From Angiostrongylus vasorum (Eukaryota; Nematoda; Chromadorea; Rhabditida; Metastrongylidae), in contig JADANN010000424.1 of assembly GCA_018806985.1 (NCBI GenBank), positions 2,285,001 to 2,349,000 on the forward strand: 64,000 bases of DNA, in the 5' to 3' direction. The first letter of the stretch is position 1. Each line of letters starts with the position of its first letter. Of the stretch, positions 35,601 to 47,600 are shown in pieces. The notes beneath the pieces were generated by a model. The model had not been told where the DNA came from. It worked only from the letters and a program-made list of their open reading frames with translations, and did not search any database. Made by a program: the position numbers and the translations under genes.

Positions 35601-35672
35601 TTCTTACGAACTGCCCTTGTTGAACTGATGCGAAATTGGTACAAGTTGTCGTTGTTGTTGCTGTTGTTCGGT

Positions 35673-35706
35673 GGCTGATGTTTCGGCAATTTCTTCCTCA
35701 GAGCCG
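35673..35706 (-). ncRNA. Hammerhead-like core motif (decayed)
   Basis: On the minus strand GGCT (35705-35702) is followed by CTGAGGA (35701-35695), a short spacer, GAAAC (35684-35680), ATC, and AGCC (35676-35673). The GGCT and AGCC ends can pair perfectly over 4 bp, as helix I of a hammerhead would. Helix II is not clean and helix III is absent, so activity is unlikely. The element resembles copies at 2.24, 45.33 and 58.72 kb. Confidence 0.35.
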
Positions 35707-36849
35707 TGCTGTTGCGTGTGGCGCCACCACCAGTATGTTGTTCATGTGGAATGACTTTTTTTTTTTAATAAAAATTTATTCGGCTATCGTTTCGACGTCT
35801 AAATTGACTAATTAAAATGGGAAAAACAAAAAAAGCAAATGGGAAAGAGCTAAACTAACAACGTAGGTGTAGACAGGCTTATCTGTCCATACTGTGTTGA
35901 AGAATCCATGACAATAAGCATAAACAGATAAAGAGGAGTCAGCAGAGAGAGCAATTATTGAAATGGATACGATGTCGCACTAGAAGAGATCGATCCTCGC
36001 AGGACTTTTCATATGATTAGATGTCGACTTCATCAAGAATGTGTGTCATGTTATATCGGCACATATCAACAGAACCTCGTCCTTCCTTAATGCCTTAGTC
36101 CGTTCGACCAGGTATCAGAAGCTATCGTGATTCTTCTGATGGCCATTCTAACAGGAAACTTCTGCACTTTTGGTCTTCATCGGCTTTGTTATTACAAAGT
36201 AAAGATGAGCTGGTTTGCTGATCTCCGTCCTGAAGATCTTCATTCATAGAGACTCACTATCAGAGTAGTCATCAATGTTTTTCATGCTCAGGTTTGTACG
36301 CGGAGTTCTTTCACTCGAATTTTCGTACCACTTGCACTTCGCTTGATCGTTTCCTGGACAGTTTAAATCGTCTTTATTATCCATTTTATTGCCTATACAC
36401 CTTTTCGTCAGCCCATGTGAACAACATAACGAAAACGCCGAAACGTCAGCCGTCGAAAAACAACAACGACAACAAGGTCAACTTATATCAACCTAGCCTC
36501 AGCTCAACAACGGCAACTGGTAAAAACAGATATCGATTTGTTAACACATTTGTTGCCTAGAATTTGCACCGCAACAACAATTTGTCCTTTTTTTGTTGAG
36601 TTTTCTTCGGAGTTTATAATAAATACTACAAAATTCACCAGGACTAGAGTTCAATTCCTTAACTAACACAGATTTTGACAACTACAATAGTAATGGATTT
36701 CCTGATTTTGACGAGTAGAATCTATCACGGCATTCAGAATAACAGCTGTATCATGGAGTGCTTGGAATCATACGAAACCACTGAATGCTCTCGATTTGCA
36801 TTGCCTACTAGCTTTTTCATATTATCTACTACTATATGCTACTATCCAC
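35707..36849. other. Intergenic stretch between DDX27 and the RTE element
   Basis: No gene is seen. 36,410-36,560 resembles, in inverted orientation, the sequence at 35,610-35,710 (accgaaacatcagcc, then caacaacaacgacaac-type repeats). The two are copies of the same small repeat that carries the hammerhead-like motif. Confidence 0.5.
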
Positions 36850-37442
36850 GTATCTTGCTCACGTGAGGGATCCCGCCACGGATCTCCCTCATATGAGAGG
36901 TCTCGAGCCGGTTAGTCGCGAGGCTACGTGGCGCGTCGCCAGGTGGCGGATAGGGGGGTTAAGCGCGGACCAAAAGCGACCTTTGCTTTCTGTGAGGCGC
37001 AGGTGGATCCAGGAGATGGACTCCCTGTTTCTGCTGCGCCGATTTGGCACATACTTTCTGTATTTGCTAGGCGTATTCATGCTTACGTGTGTGGGTGCGT
37101 TCTCGCTTATTCGGATTTTATTCTACGAGTCAATTCGGCCAAAAGCCTGCAATCAAGTGACAGGAAAGTATATGGAAGGCGCTTAGGAGTCGCCTCCAAC
37201 AAATAAGCTCCATGTCCACTCTGGGATAGCCTGGCAAGCTACCCGTGAGTATACCCAGCCCCCCATGTTCAGAGCCCAGCAAGCTATACGTGGGTATCAA
37301 GATGCTAAACACAGTAAAAAAAACGGGCCTCATTCCCCCTGACTCCGAAAGAGCCCCCTAATTTCGTAGTGTTGGGTAGGACGAGTACGGAGAGGCTGCC
37401 AAAATCTCAGGGCCAAAGGAATCTGCCTGGATTACAAAGAAC

Positions 37443-37932
37443 TATGGTGACGATCTGCACCTCCAATGCACGTACACTTGCATCCGAGTCCTCGATAGAA
37501 AACTTGCTCATGCAAGTAAGAAAGATAAGGTACGACGTCATCGGCCTGGCCGAGACGAGACGACGCCACCCATTCAACGCCGTCTATGACACTGGAGAAG
37601 AACTGTTTCTCGGAACATGCGACAGTAGAGGAGTCAGCGGCGTCAGCGTTCTCGTCAACACGAGGTTGTCCATGAACATCGATTCATTCGAACAGCTTAC
37701 AACCCGAATCGGACGTTTACGATTAATAAGATGTGGATCAATTCCGGCTTTGACAATCTTCGTCGTTTACGTGCAGACATCAAACTATGACGAAGAAGAA
37801 GTCGAAGCATTCTATATGGACTTGGAGAAGTTCTACAGAGAAGACCCTGCATTCTTCAAGATCGTCACTGGAGATTTCAACGCCAAGACTGGACCAAGAA
37901 GAACACGGATTAGAATGGAACGAACAGGGTGA
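37443..37932 (+). pseudogene. RTE endonuclease domain (frame broken at its end)
   Basis: The open frame carries the exonuclease-endonuclease-phosphatase fold: N-terminal [10 protein letters not shown], the catalytic-glutamate block [24 protein letters not shown], and GDFNAK with the catalytic Asp/Asn. The frame then shifts, and the continuation ([15 protein letters not shown]) lies in another frame from about 37,908. Confidence 0.85.
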
Positions 37933-38679
37933 GCGGCTCTCTGAGTTTATCATGACGAGCAAGACCATCCATGGTAACTCGCAATTCCAAAAAGCCCCAT
38001 CCTCAAAGCTGGACGTGGGAGTCTCCCAATGGAGAGTACCGTAACGAAATAGTTTTAAAAAAACCACAACATAGTAAATAGGTTTTGCCTAACCGATGTC
38101 GCTGTTGTCCCAAAATTCTACATGGGATCATACCACCGTCTCCTTTCGTGCAAGATTCTATTTCTCGCGGAAAGGAGAAAAAGCCGCTGAATTCAAAAAA
38201 CTGAAGCACCAGAACCACCACAAACTGGGACTTATGTCGATAATATCGACGAGGAATACGATCGGCTCATTCAACATATTCACGTTAGCGCTATGAAAGC
38301 TGAGAGTCCGAAAGTCACCAAGAGACGTTTGTCTCCAGAAACACTCGAGCTAATACGCCAGCGTGGAATCGCACGAGTTGCAGGCAACCGCGAACTAACG
38401 TCCGAACTTGCAAAATAGTGCAGACAGGCTATAAAAGAAGATCTTAGAGAGGAAAGAGCAGCAGTAATGGTCGAAGCTGCAGAGAGTGGGGAAAGCATTC
38501 GCAAAAAGCCCACCGATGCTTCGCCAATTACAAGACCAAGATGATTACACTCCGACGCCCAGACGGAAAAGTTACAGCGTCCAGAAAGGCAATGGAGAAA
38601 AATCATTCACGAATACTACTCAGATCTCTTCGATAGCCACGTCCACCTCCCGTCATATGAAATAAAGGAGGATGGCTAT

Positions 38680-39540
38680 GTTGTACTATCGGCTCTCCCT
38701 TCCGAAATCCGATATGCTATTTCGTCGGTAAAAATTCGAACAGCACCAGGTCCGGACAGGGATAAGATCAGAACACCTGAAGAACCTTCCACCGGTCTTC
38801 GTAAACACACTGGCTTGGGTCTTCACACATTACCATCTGAATGCAAGATCCCTACTCATTGGAAGACCAGCAGGACCGTGTTATTGTTCAAGAAGGGTAA
38901 CCTACACGATATCGGCAACTATCGCCCAATCTGCTTGCTGTCTGTCGTCTACAAACTTTTAACTCGAGTCATCCGAAACAGGATTGACAGCACACTGGAC
39001 GAAGGACACCCATGTGAGCAAGCACGGTTTCGAAAAGGATTTAGTACGATAGACCACATCCAAATGATAACAAGGTCATTGAAGTATTGCGAGAGTACAA
39101 AAGACCGCTCTGTCTCACTTCATCGATTTACGGAAGGCGTTTGATTCAGTCGAGATGGATGCAGTCTTGGAAGCCCTGGATAGTCAAGGAGTCCATAATG
39201 AGTACATAAAGATTCTTCGTGAGCTGTACAAAAAATTTCACAACCAAAGGTATCACCATTCTACCACGATATCATTGACGTCAAAAGAGGAGTTAGGCAA
39301 GGCGATACCATCTCGCCAAAATTATTTACCGCCACCCTCCAGAACGTCATGCCAACATTGGAATGGGATAGTATGGGAGTGAAAATCGATGGTCGGCAAT
39401 TACGCCATCTTCGCTTTGCTGATGACATCGTCCTTATAACACCAAATATTAGCCAAGCGGAACGTATGCTTGCCGACTTTGATAAAGCCTGTTGAAAGAT
39501 TGGTCTTCGAATAAATCTCACAAAAACGATGTTCATGAAG
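38680..39540 (+). pseudogene. RTE reverse-transcriptase domain (several frameshifts)
   Basis: Pieces in three frames give the RT fingers (YRPICLLS), motif A (the FIDLRKAFDSVE region near 39,120-39,155), GVRQGDTISPKLF (39,285-39,330) and the FADD active site (39415-39426). A TGA follows shortly after. Confidence 0.85.
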
Positions 39541-40255
39541 AACGGATTGGTTTCGTTTGCCCCATTCAGCTCAATGGAACAAATATCACTGAATGCTCCA
39601 GTTGTATCTGTCTAGGTCGGGAAATCGGCATGTTGAACGACTTAGCTCCAAAGTTGAGCAGAAGGAAACGAGCGGCTTGGGAAAGCTTTCAAGAGCATCG
39701 AGGGTGTAATGAAGAACAACGAAGAACACCCGACTCCATGCCCACGTTTTCGACTCAACGGTACTTCCTGCCCTAACGTATGCGTCAGAAACTTGGTCGC
39801 TGCGTAAGCAGGATGAAAGGTCACTTAGCGTTATCGAAAGCGCAGTCGAAAGGGCGATGCTAGGAGTATCCCGTTCCACACACGTAAGGGAAGGGGATAC
39901 GAAGCTCCGATCTGCGTCCACGATCAGAAATCAACGATGCCGTTCTGTTTGCCAAACAGTCGTAGATATGGTGGGCCGGACACGTAGTGCGTATTAATGA
40001 CAACCGATGGATAAGAGCCGTTAGTGACTGGATTCTTCGGGATGTCAAACGTAAAGCAGGAAGACCACCGACCCGATGGTCAGAGTTCTTCACGAAGAGC
40101 CTAGAAGAAAGATATGATGCTCGGCGAGTCTCTAGAGCGAGCAGAACCTACTGGGCTACTCTTGCATCCGACAGGGGAAAAAGTGGAAGATTTACTGGCG
40201 CCCGCTCGAGTCACTCGACGACCAACGGGACTACAGGTGATACAGGTGATATGGT

Positions 40256-42160
40256 AGCATCTTCATGGATTCTGGTCCTTTCTGTTGCAAAAATGAAAAC
40301 TCGTGCTATTTTTTAGACTTGTTTAGAATTAAAATTTCCGGAAAGTTTGAACAGAGTCCATGTTTAGTTTTTTGAATTCCTAACACGTGCTAAGCACTCG
40401 CAAATGCCAAAGATGTATTACGGTATATTATCGCACTCCACTTGGTGAGATCACGCTTGTCCAATTGTTTTCTTGTCGGGGATAAAAGCCTTGACGCATA
40501 GATGAAGAAGGGCGATTTACACATTCCATTATGTCAGGATTGGTCGTGTTAGGATAACAAAACTTCTCTGTGGAAGATTGCTCAACCCGAATGCTTTGTC
40601 TACTGTTTGCTGTATAAGAATGGAAGTCAATCTACGTCGGATTTCAAGCGGCAAAAGCTTATGTGTAGCAGACTGGAATTGCGTTTTCGCACTGTCTTCG
40701 AGCGATCTGTCGACTAAGCGCAACGTATCAGCCATCACAAAAATCGCCGTTTTCTTGGAGGAATCCGAGTCACTGAGCAACAAAGTTCTTACCTGCTATA
40801 CACAAAGGTCGTGGACAACTGCATGTGGTGATAACTTGAGATCACCACAGTCGAGCTATCTCATGTTTCTAGTGATGAATGCCTTCAACCAACATTCAGA
40901 GTGTCAGAACACAAGTGAACAGACCCAGAAACTGCAGCCAAATACAAATCCATACCCTACCATCTCTTTGGACGACGTATGTGAGAAAATGTAATAAATT
41001 GTAGGGTTGGTAAGCATACGACATATCCAGGATGTCATTAAGGAGAAGTAGAAAATCCTCAAGCAATAATCGAAACAATACTCGAACCAGACCATGTATG
41101 GGTAAAGACTGCAGAACTACGAAACGAATGGAGATGCGGGAACCTATATGCCGTAGACTATTAAGGTTGTGTCAATATAATTTTAAGCATAGAATTATAT
41201 AAATGACTTGGCTCGTTCTATTTTAGAGTGTTAAATTGGAATCGGAAAAAATTGGAGCGGTTTTTTCTGCATGAGGTCCAAATTGAACCACAGTTATGAT
41301 ATTCAGATTTCAAAGTTATCTACGCATTTGGCCAGGGGAAAAGACCGTGAATATTACGTGTTGCGGCTAGAATAAAACTTCCTAACGCGATGATATTGGA
41401 CAACAGTGATAAGGATCTCCTCAGCCAGCAGAAGATCCCGTCTAACTGATTGCTAACCAATTTTGAAAGCAGGTATTACTCAACTCTGGATGTCTACCTA
41501 AAAGATGGATCGAGAATTTGCCGGTCCTCTGGAAGTGCTGATGCCCTTCCTTCATACGGTCTGGATCGCTGAAGTAGAACTAGAATTTAAACAATAAAGT
41601 GGACTAGTCGATAGTTGAAAAATTTAGTGATTTATTTACTACAGATTAGTTTTGTTAGGATCGTCTCAAAATGATGTTGTTCAACCCCCGTAGACATGCT
41701 CCGTGGTTGTGTTCGATTTCCTAGCCCTCGAAGATGAACCCCCTTTCGGCTTCCTATCCAGCTTATTACGTAGTGCTCGGGAGGCCCGTCCACTAATAGT
41801 AGGAGGAAATCGTTTCTTCTTAGATTATCCTAGCGACAACGCAACATACCCTCCCCTTCTATGGACAAAAGCCAGCAGGTGCTCGTGACGACGGCTTGAT
41901 GAGGCCCGCCCTCACATAGCTATCTCTATAGCTAATTACGCTTGGCTAATGTCAAACATGTTAATAAGGGACGGAGGATAACGCAGCCTCCAGCTGCGGT
42001 CGAATCGTCCTGCAAACCTGACCATCTATATTGCATGGATACCTGTTATAGGAGTACTGAACAGTTAGAACAAATGCTTAGCCGCACTCATTGTATGTGA
42101 GCATGAGTAATCTGAGTAGCCCAGCAAGTAGTAATCATCTTAACGACATACACATATCGG
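40256..42160. other. Gene-free stretch downstream of the RTE element
   Basis: No repeat family of this window is found here. Open frames at 40,578-40,994 (+) and 40,529-40,783 (-) overlap and lack splice context. I suspect old transposon sequence but cannot name it. Confidence 0.4.
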
Positions 42161-42432
42161 CTTCTGTGGCGCAGTGGTCAGAGGTGCTACACCTGATCGT
42201 TGCTTAGATCCCACATCTCGGGCTGAGCAAGCCCTAGCATCCTCTGGCGTTGGCAAATTGGTATCAGATTTGTCTGGGAGGATGGCAACACTGATTTAAC
42301 ACATTAGTAGGCTATCACAGGTTACTGTATAGGCTAGATATGCATTCATTCACCTCCAACCATGCTTAATGAAGTCGGATGAATGGCGCATCCCTCAAGG
42401 ATTGATCAATGCCGAGCTTTATCCGCTTTCCG
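42161..42432 (+). repeat. SINE-A copy
   Basis: Head cttctgtggcgcagtggtca, B-box region ttagatcccac, core ggcaaattggtatcagattt, tail ggattgatcaatgccgagc. Confidence 0.85.
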
Positions 42433-42581
42433 TTTAGCACGTACACAATGTCGCGGCCTCATATGGAATCATATTGTGCAAACATAACAACTCTATTCAA
42501 CTTTAAATCAACAGATCTCAACTGGTGCTAAACTTCGTTGATCAAAAAAATTAGAAAAATTGGACGCTACAGAACCTTCCC

Positions 42582-43420
42582 TCCAAGAAGCAAGTTCTTT
42601 TACGAAACGTACTCTTTCCTTTCATTGTGGAAAGGCTCGCATTCGAAGACGAAATCGAGTTCATCGGCGAGATTTCGTGGAGCAGAACATGATGGTGTTT
42701 CCCAACAAATCATTGGCGTGTGAATGACGGATGTGCCAGGGTGACAGTTTCTGCCCCACACGGGCACAGCAGGGCCGACAGAGGCCGGCGCCACCTTGCG
42801 CCTCGACCGTGGCGGGCGCCAGCGCCGCGCTCTCGCCGCCTGCTTCTCGCCCTCGCTTGCCGCATCAGCTGACTGCCATGCGCCCGCCCGCTTCCGTCGC
42901 CCTTCCGCTGCCTGCGAGTGTACGGACGACGGATGTCGTGTGATTTTTTTATCCCTACATGACATTCATTTACGAATTGAAGAGGGTTCCGTGCTCGCAT
43001 GTCGTGGAGCAGATGTGTTTTTCGGATGATATCGATTTACTCGAAACAGTACTTCCATTTTCTGTGCAGTTTCTTTTACCTTCAACCTATAGAGAATTTC
43101 TCCATCTACCTAACAGAAACTGCTGTAACCTATTGTATAGTAAAATATCTGCTACGCGGGCGACCCGGGTTCGATTCCCGGCCAATACACAACCACTGTT
43201 CTAAGTACCCATCATTTTTTAATAGTCTGTTTTTTCGCACTTCTAACATTACAACTATATGTTGCAACTTTCACTGGTATAACAAATATATGTGCAGGGG
43301 GAGGGGGGAAGAGGAGGGTGATGCTGGGGGCTACACAGATCCCTCCTCCTAAGCAAGATGTAGGTTCTTCCACGAAACGTACTTCTTCATTTCCTGTAGG
43401 AAGGCTCGCACTTTGAACAG
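42582..43420. repeat. Unit bounded by ~45-bp direct repeats, with GC-rich island
   Basis: Near-matching segments at 42,582-42,646 and 43,349-43,418 (both with acgaaacgtact and aaggctcgca) flank about 700 bp. Inside are a GC-rich island (42,725-42,940, in an otherwise AT-rich window) and a tRNA-Gly 3' half. Minus-strand frames of 96-121 codons run across the island, but overlapping plus-strand frames are equally open, as expected from GC content alone. Confidence 0.55.
43151..43189 (+). pseudogene. tRNA-Gly 3' half (T arm and acceptor)
   Basis: The segment matches the 3' half of a eukaryotic tRNA-Gly: anticodon-stem 3' side ACGCGGG, T-arm CCGGGTTCGATTCCCGG and acceptor strand CCAATACA. The D arm and 5' acceptor strand are not found upstream, so it cannot fold as a whole tRNA. 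Confidence 0.75.
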
Positions 43421-44600
43421 GGAACATATGGAATCGATGTTGTTTCTTTCTTATCTGCCTCTATACTGCAGGTGCTATGTTAAGTGTCAGGCCAAGCCGA
43501 GATTGTTTTTTTCTATAGCTTCTGTAGCTATTTTCTGACTTATAATTAGTACAATGGTAGCAGTGATAGTATAACAGTAACTTTCGTACTGTCTGGGTTG
43601 TGTCATAGATTCCTCAGGATTTTCTGTTCGTTGCCTTTCCTTCAATAGAATGCCAAATCCACATCATTCACCAAAGCACCGATCGTTCCGGGCCATCTGG
43701 TACCAGTTCATCGATCGGGCTTTGTGTGTGTTTCAATGATGTGAAATTGGTTGAACTCTTCGAACTACTCAGTAATTCGATTTGTATATTGTAAAGGATG
43801 ACTAGTGCTGGTAGAAGATGTCATAAGGGGTATGGTTTGTGAAGGAGACGTTCGCTGAGACGTCGTTTTTCTTCAAGTTCTCGATGAATTGGCTCGTAAT
43901 GTCTGGCGTGTTGGCGAATTCGGTGGTGTCCGTTCATTTGTTTGCCTTCGTTCAGAGCCGTTGATGTGATTCGTTGGGTGTTTGATCTGTTTGGGTACCT
44001 CAATTACTAGTAAGCTGGGATTGTGAGCACAGAAACAATTTCTCGGGGGTAATGCTATCACCAATCATTGTTGTGTTTTGTTCTCATCTGCTCAGTCGTT
44101 GATGGTTGATATCTGTGGTTTTGCTTCTTACCGTCCATTATTCATTTCCGAGACTACTCTGTCCTCAAAATTATCCCTAACATGAACTTAAAGTACTTGT
44201 CTTTAAGACAATATTTAGTGCATTCATTCAACTGAATGAATGTTCGCTGTTTTGTAGGGTGTTTAATATGTCGGTTCACGATCAGATCCTGATCTCAACA
44301 TAAAAAAAATTTGCTTCAGATTTTTTAACCTCCTCGAATGTCGTAATGTCGTGAAGATGAAGAAGACGAGACGATTCTTCTCATTTGTCTCACTGATGAC
44401 CGTTGTGCATTCTCAGTTCTGGTAATTTCTTTGTAAACTTACTTAAGGATTTGGATGGGACAGCCTGTTTTCAGAAAGGATCTTGTTGTCCTAAACAAAC
44501 ATTACCCATCAGAACGATATTTTGTTCTTCGTTCTTCAAGTTTCTCCTTCCTGAATACCCAGTGATAGGCGTGCAAGGGTGTTTTCCAGGTCGGCCGGTA
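43421..44600. other. Gene-free stretch
   Basis: No supported exon, RNA or family repeat was seen. Confidence 0.4.
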
Positions 44601-44665
44601 CAGCGGGCAGACGTCGGTCGCTGGGAATCAGAGGGAGGTCTGCCACTTTGTGATGACTTGTTCAC
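44560..44665 (-). repeat. R-C repeat fragment
   Basis: Short match to the family (tccaggtcggcc, then gaatcagagggaggtctgcc), diverged. Confidence 0.45.
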
Positions 44666-47600
44666 TGCCGACCAAACATCACAGTTGTGAGCTGAGCGTA
44701 AATCGGACGGAGAGAAAAAAGAAGCGCGTGCTTTCTATTGTGAATATGACATCGAATTCTCCACATACCACCACTCATCCATTCTTCGCAGCGTTCTTGT
44801 TCGCTTGTTTTTTTGCTCCAGGAGGACTTGATTCAACACGGATCCAATCCACTGAAGCGCGCCGACGTTGCATTACACTTTTACGATATGACTGCCATTA
44901 ATTTCAGCTCCTGTTACTTATTTACTGTTCACAGTGTAAATAATATGCCGGTTATTTCTGGTAGTCTGATCTGTAAAGGTAAGACCTTATACTGAAGCCA
45001 AGCAAATTAGTAAAAATCAACTCTATGTTTTTGCTGAGCTAGGAGGAGGTGTTACTCTCAGAGGTTGGAAAGGCCAAGTTGACTGCAATCTACCCATCCT
45101 AACATCTCCATAACCAAACAGAGAAGAAACTAAACCAATAGTTCAATTGTAATATTGATTTGTAACTCTGTTAGATCTAGTGCTAAAGTAGCTTTGCGAA
45201 GAAAGTGGGAAGAACTTTTGAGTAAATCGCATAATTTAATGCGATTGAAATCTGAGTTTAGTATTTTCTGTTTGGTTATGGAGGTGTTTGGCCGGGTAGA
45301 TTCAGTCAGCTTGACCTTTCTAAGCCCTGAAGAATGCGAAGTCCTCTAAAACGTCAGCTTTGCCGTAATAAAGAATAAAATAACTCCTCATATTAGCCCA
45401 ACAAGAATGTGGAGAATTATTTGATCAGTGTCGAGATTAACAGAAGAGGTCGTGAGAAGTTGTCTATCCATTCGTTTTTCTCGGAAATTCGTTAGCATCT
45501 TCTCGTTTGGAAACCATCCCTACCAGTGCATTTCCGCAAGTGTTAGGTTAACTCAGAAGTAATGACTGATTTAGACGGAAACTTTGGAATTATTTAGTAT
45601 TTTGCTTTCTGTTGTTCATTTACGACATAGTTGTTCTAGAATTGAAGACATATAGGTGCATTTAGAAAGCATTGTTACGACGCGGGAAAACAATTTTGAA
45701 TCGAGTCGAGGAAACCGGAGCTACATTCGAAGGGAATTTTTGGAGCGGTGAGCTGTTAATAAGCAAATGAGTTCCACGATGGGGTCAATTTAGAGTGTGA
45801 CCGGATGCAGTTCGATGGCCCTTGGACGAAGCAGATCCGTTTCTATCCCTATGTAGTCAAGAAATCCCGAAAACACAATTCCCAATACGTGATAAGCCGT
45901 TTTAGTGAACAGGCAACGCTTACAGATTTCCAGCAATCTTTGCCGTAGTATCGCCTCACTTTCGGTACCTTTCAACTCTTTTTTTTCAGTCTGTTGTGTC
46001 GTTTCTCCATTTCCTTGAGCAATTTTATTCTTTATGTCCGAATGATGATTAGGTCTGTTAGGATCACTTGTGTTATTTTGCAGGACCTTGTTAATTGATC
46101 TTGAGCGCTAACCCAAAAAACGAAATGGGATGATTGTGGAAGAAATAGCGGGTTTCGTGTATCTTTTGGTATTGGCATATGGCACTCATTTGTAGAGCTT
46201 CTTTCTTAAGCCGTTTTAGCTAATCGGATGTCCGTTCGATTCAAAGCACTCACCATCGAAGAGATTTCCAACGATCATCGCCTATACAATTACTTTACGA
46301 ACCATATGTGGAAAACATGGCGATGCGAATTAATCTGTGGTTTCTGTATTGACTTCCATGCTTTTAGCAAAAAGTAGGGTGGGACTTCTTAGGTTGTTTT
46401 TATAGCGAAACTCTCGAGAATCGTTCGTGCACATTTCCTGTGCTCCATTTATTCCAAGACGTCTTATTCACCATAAAATAAACTGCACCTTCTTTTTAAA
46501 GTTTTCGTGAAATTTTTTTCTACACTACTCCACATTGTCTGGGATGCTGCATGGTGTACATGAACCGCAGTGGTTAGAGGTGTCCATCAAAGCACAAATG
46601 GTATTTTGTTCGACCTCATACCCTTGGCAAACCAAGCTTATCGAAACAAATAGGGTCAGTTGTGTAAAGAAATAACGGGGTGAAAGCTGCTTTAGTTAAA
46701 ACCAGCGCTATCGTGTTTCAAGAATGGCGGTCCAACTACGGCCACAAACCGTCATAGTTCTCCGCAACAAGAATTTCTCAGTGTGGGCCCTAACATATCG
46801 AAGAGGATATGGGACAGGACTTTTACGGAGTTTTATTTCAAACGGGCTACTTTCTAGTTCCGGATGTGTAAGTTAGCTTAAAAGAACTAGTCCTTGTCGG
46901 TTTTATTATGTGCAAGAGTTCTACACATGCAATTTTCCTACTGATGAGAGTGGTGGTGGAGAATGGTCGGTTTTCTAGTGAACGCGGTTGAACAGCGGGC
47001 CATTTTCGACGACGATGTGATTTGCAGTCGTTCAGTCGAAAACCCACTAGGTTGGGACCACCGGATTTTACCGCCAGGACGACTCGATAATTCGTTTGTT
47101 TTTATGACTCCGCGCATTCCATTGTTCATCGATAGTTTGGTTTTGTTTAGAAAAAAAACTAAGCAGGCCAAAAAAGGGAAAATAGAACGTAGTGTTACTC
47201 ATTTGGAAGTTAAGCTAGTGAGGGAGTTCCTCCTTGCAACGAAGAAGTTTCTTGGTGAAAACTTTTGCCGGAGGTTCAGCATTGCTCCTTTTCTCTCGAC
47301 GTTTCCATTTGGCTCTGCTGATGTTCTCAGTGTTCATCTACGGATTCTAACGTGATAGTCTGTCATTTCTCTCTTGTCATCAAAGTTGGTGGAACCAACA
47401 AAAAGCTACAACTATTAATAAAATGACAAGAGAAAAGGGAACGAACAGTCGTATTGTTTTTTTTAACATCTCTACGAAAACCGCTTACATTGAGAGAGAT
47501 CACAAGTTATAATTCTGGATTCTTCTCTATGAGAATTAATCGAAGGGGCTGATTCAATTATAAAAGGACCGGCCCTCATTTTTCCACGAAAATCGTCTCG

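Larger units (their letters stand above)
36850..40255 (+). mobile_element. RTE-type non-LTR retrotransposon, near full length, frameshifted
   Basis: The order is 5' leader (36,850-37,440, also present in the copy at the left edge), apurinic-type endonuclease (37,443-37,930), linker (to about 38,650), reverse transcriptase (about 38,680-39,540), C-terminal region with a GRPPTRW-like motif near 40,060, and a short tail. Endonuclease signatures are [14 protein letters not shown] and GDFNAK. RT signatures are IGNYRPICLLSVVYKLL, the FADD catalytic box at 39415-39426, and IGLRINLTKTMFMKN. RTE elements copy themselves by nicking target DNA and reverse-transcribing in place. At least four frameshifts (near 37,905, 38,060, 39,110, 39,240) and an in-frame TGA at about 39,493 make this copy dead. 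The tail holds two copies of acaggtgat, fitting the microsatellite-like ends of RTE elements. Confidence 0.9.

Noticed and set aside
36836..37206. Open frames of 92-116 codons
   Set aside because: They lie in the RTE 5' leader, which is also present, without these frames intact, at the left edge of the window.
42600..43000. Minus-strand frames of 96-121 codons over the GC island
   Set aside because: Both strands are open in several frames, as expected from high GC; no splice or homology support.
46963..47355. 130-codon plus-strand open frame
   Set aside because: No acceptor or donor context, no recognisable motif, and overlapping open frames on the minus strand; most likely chance.
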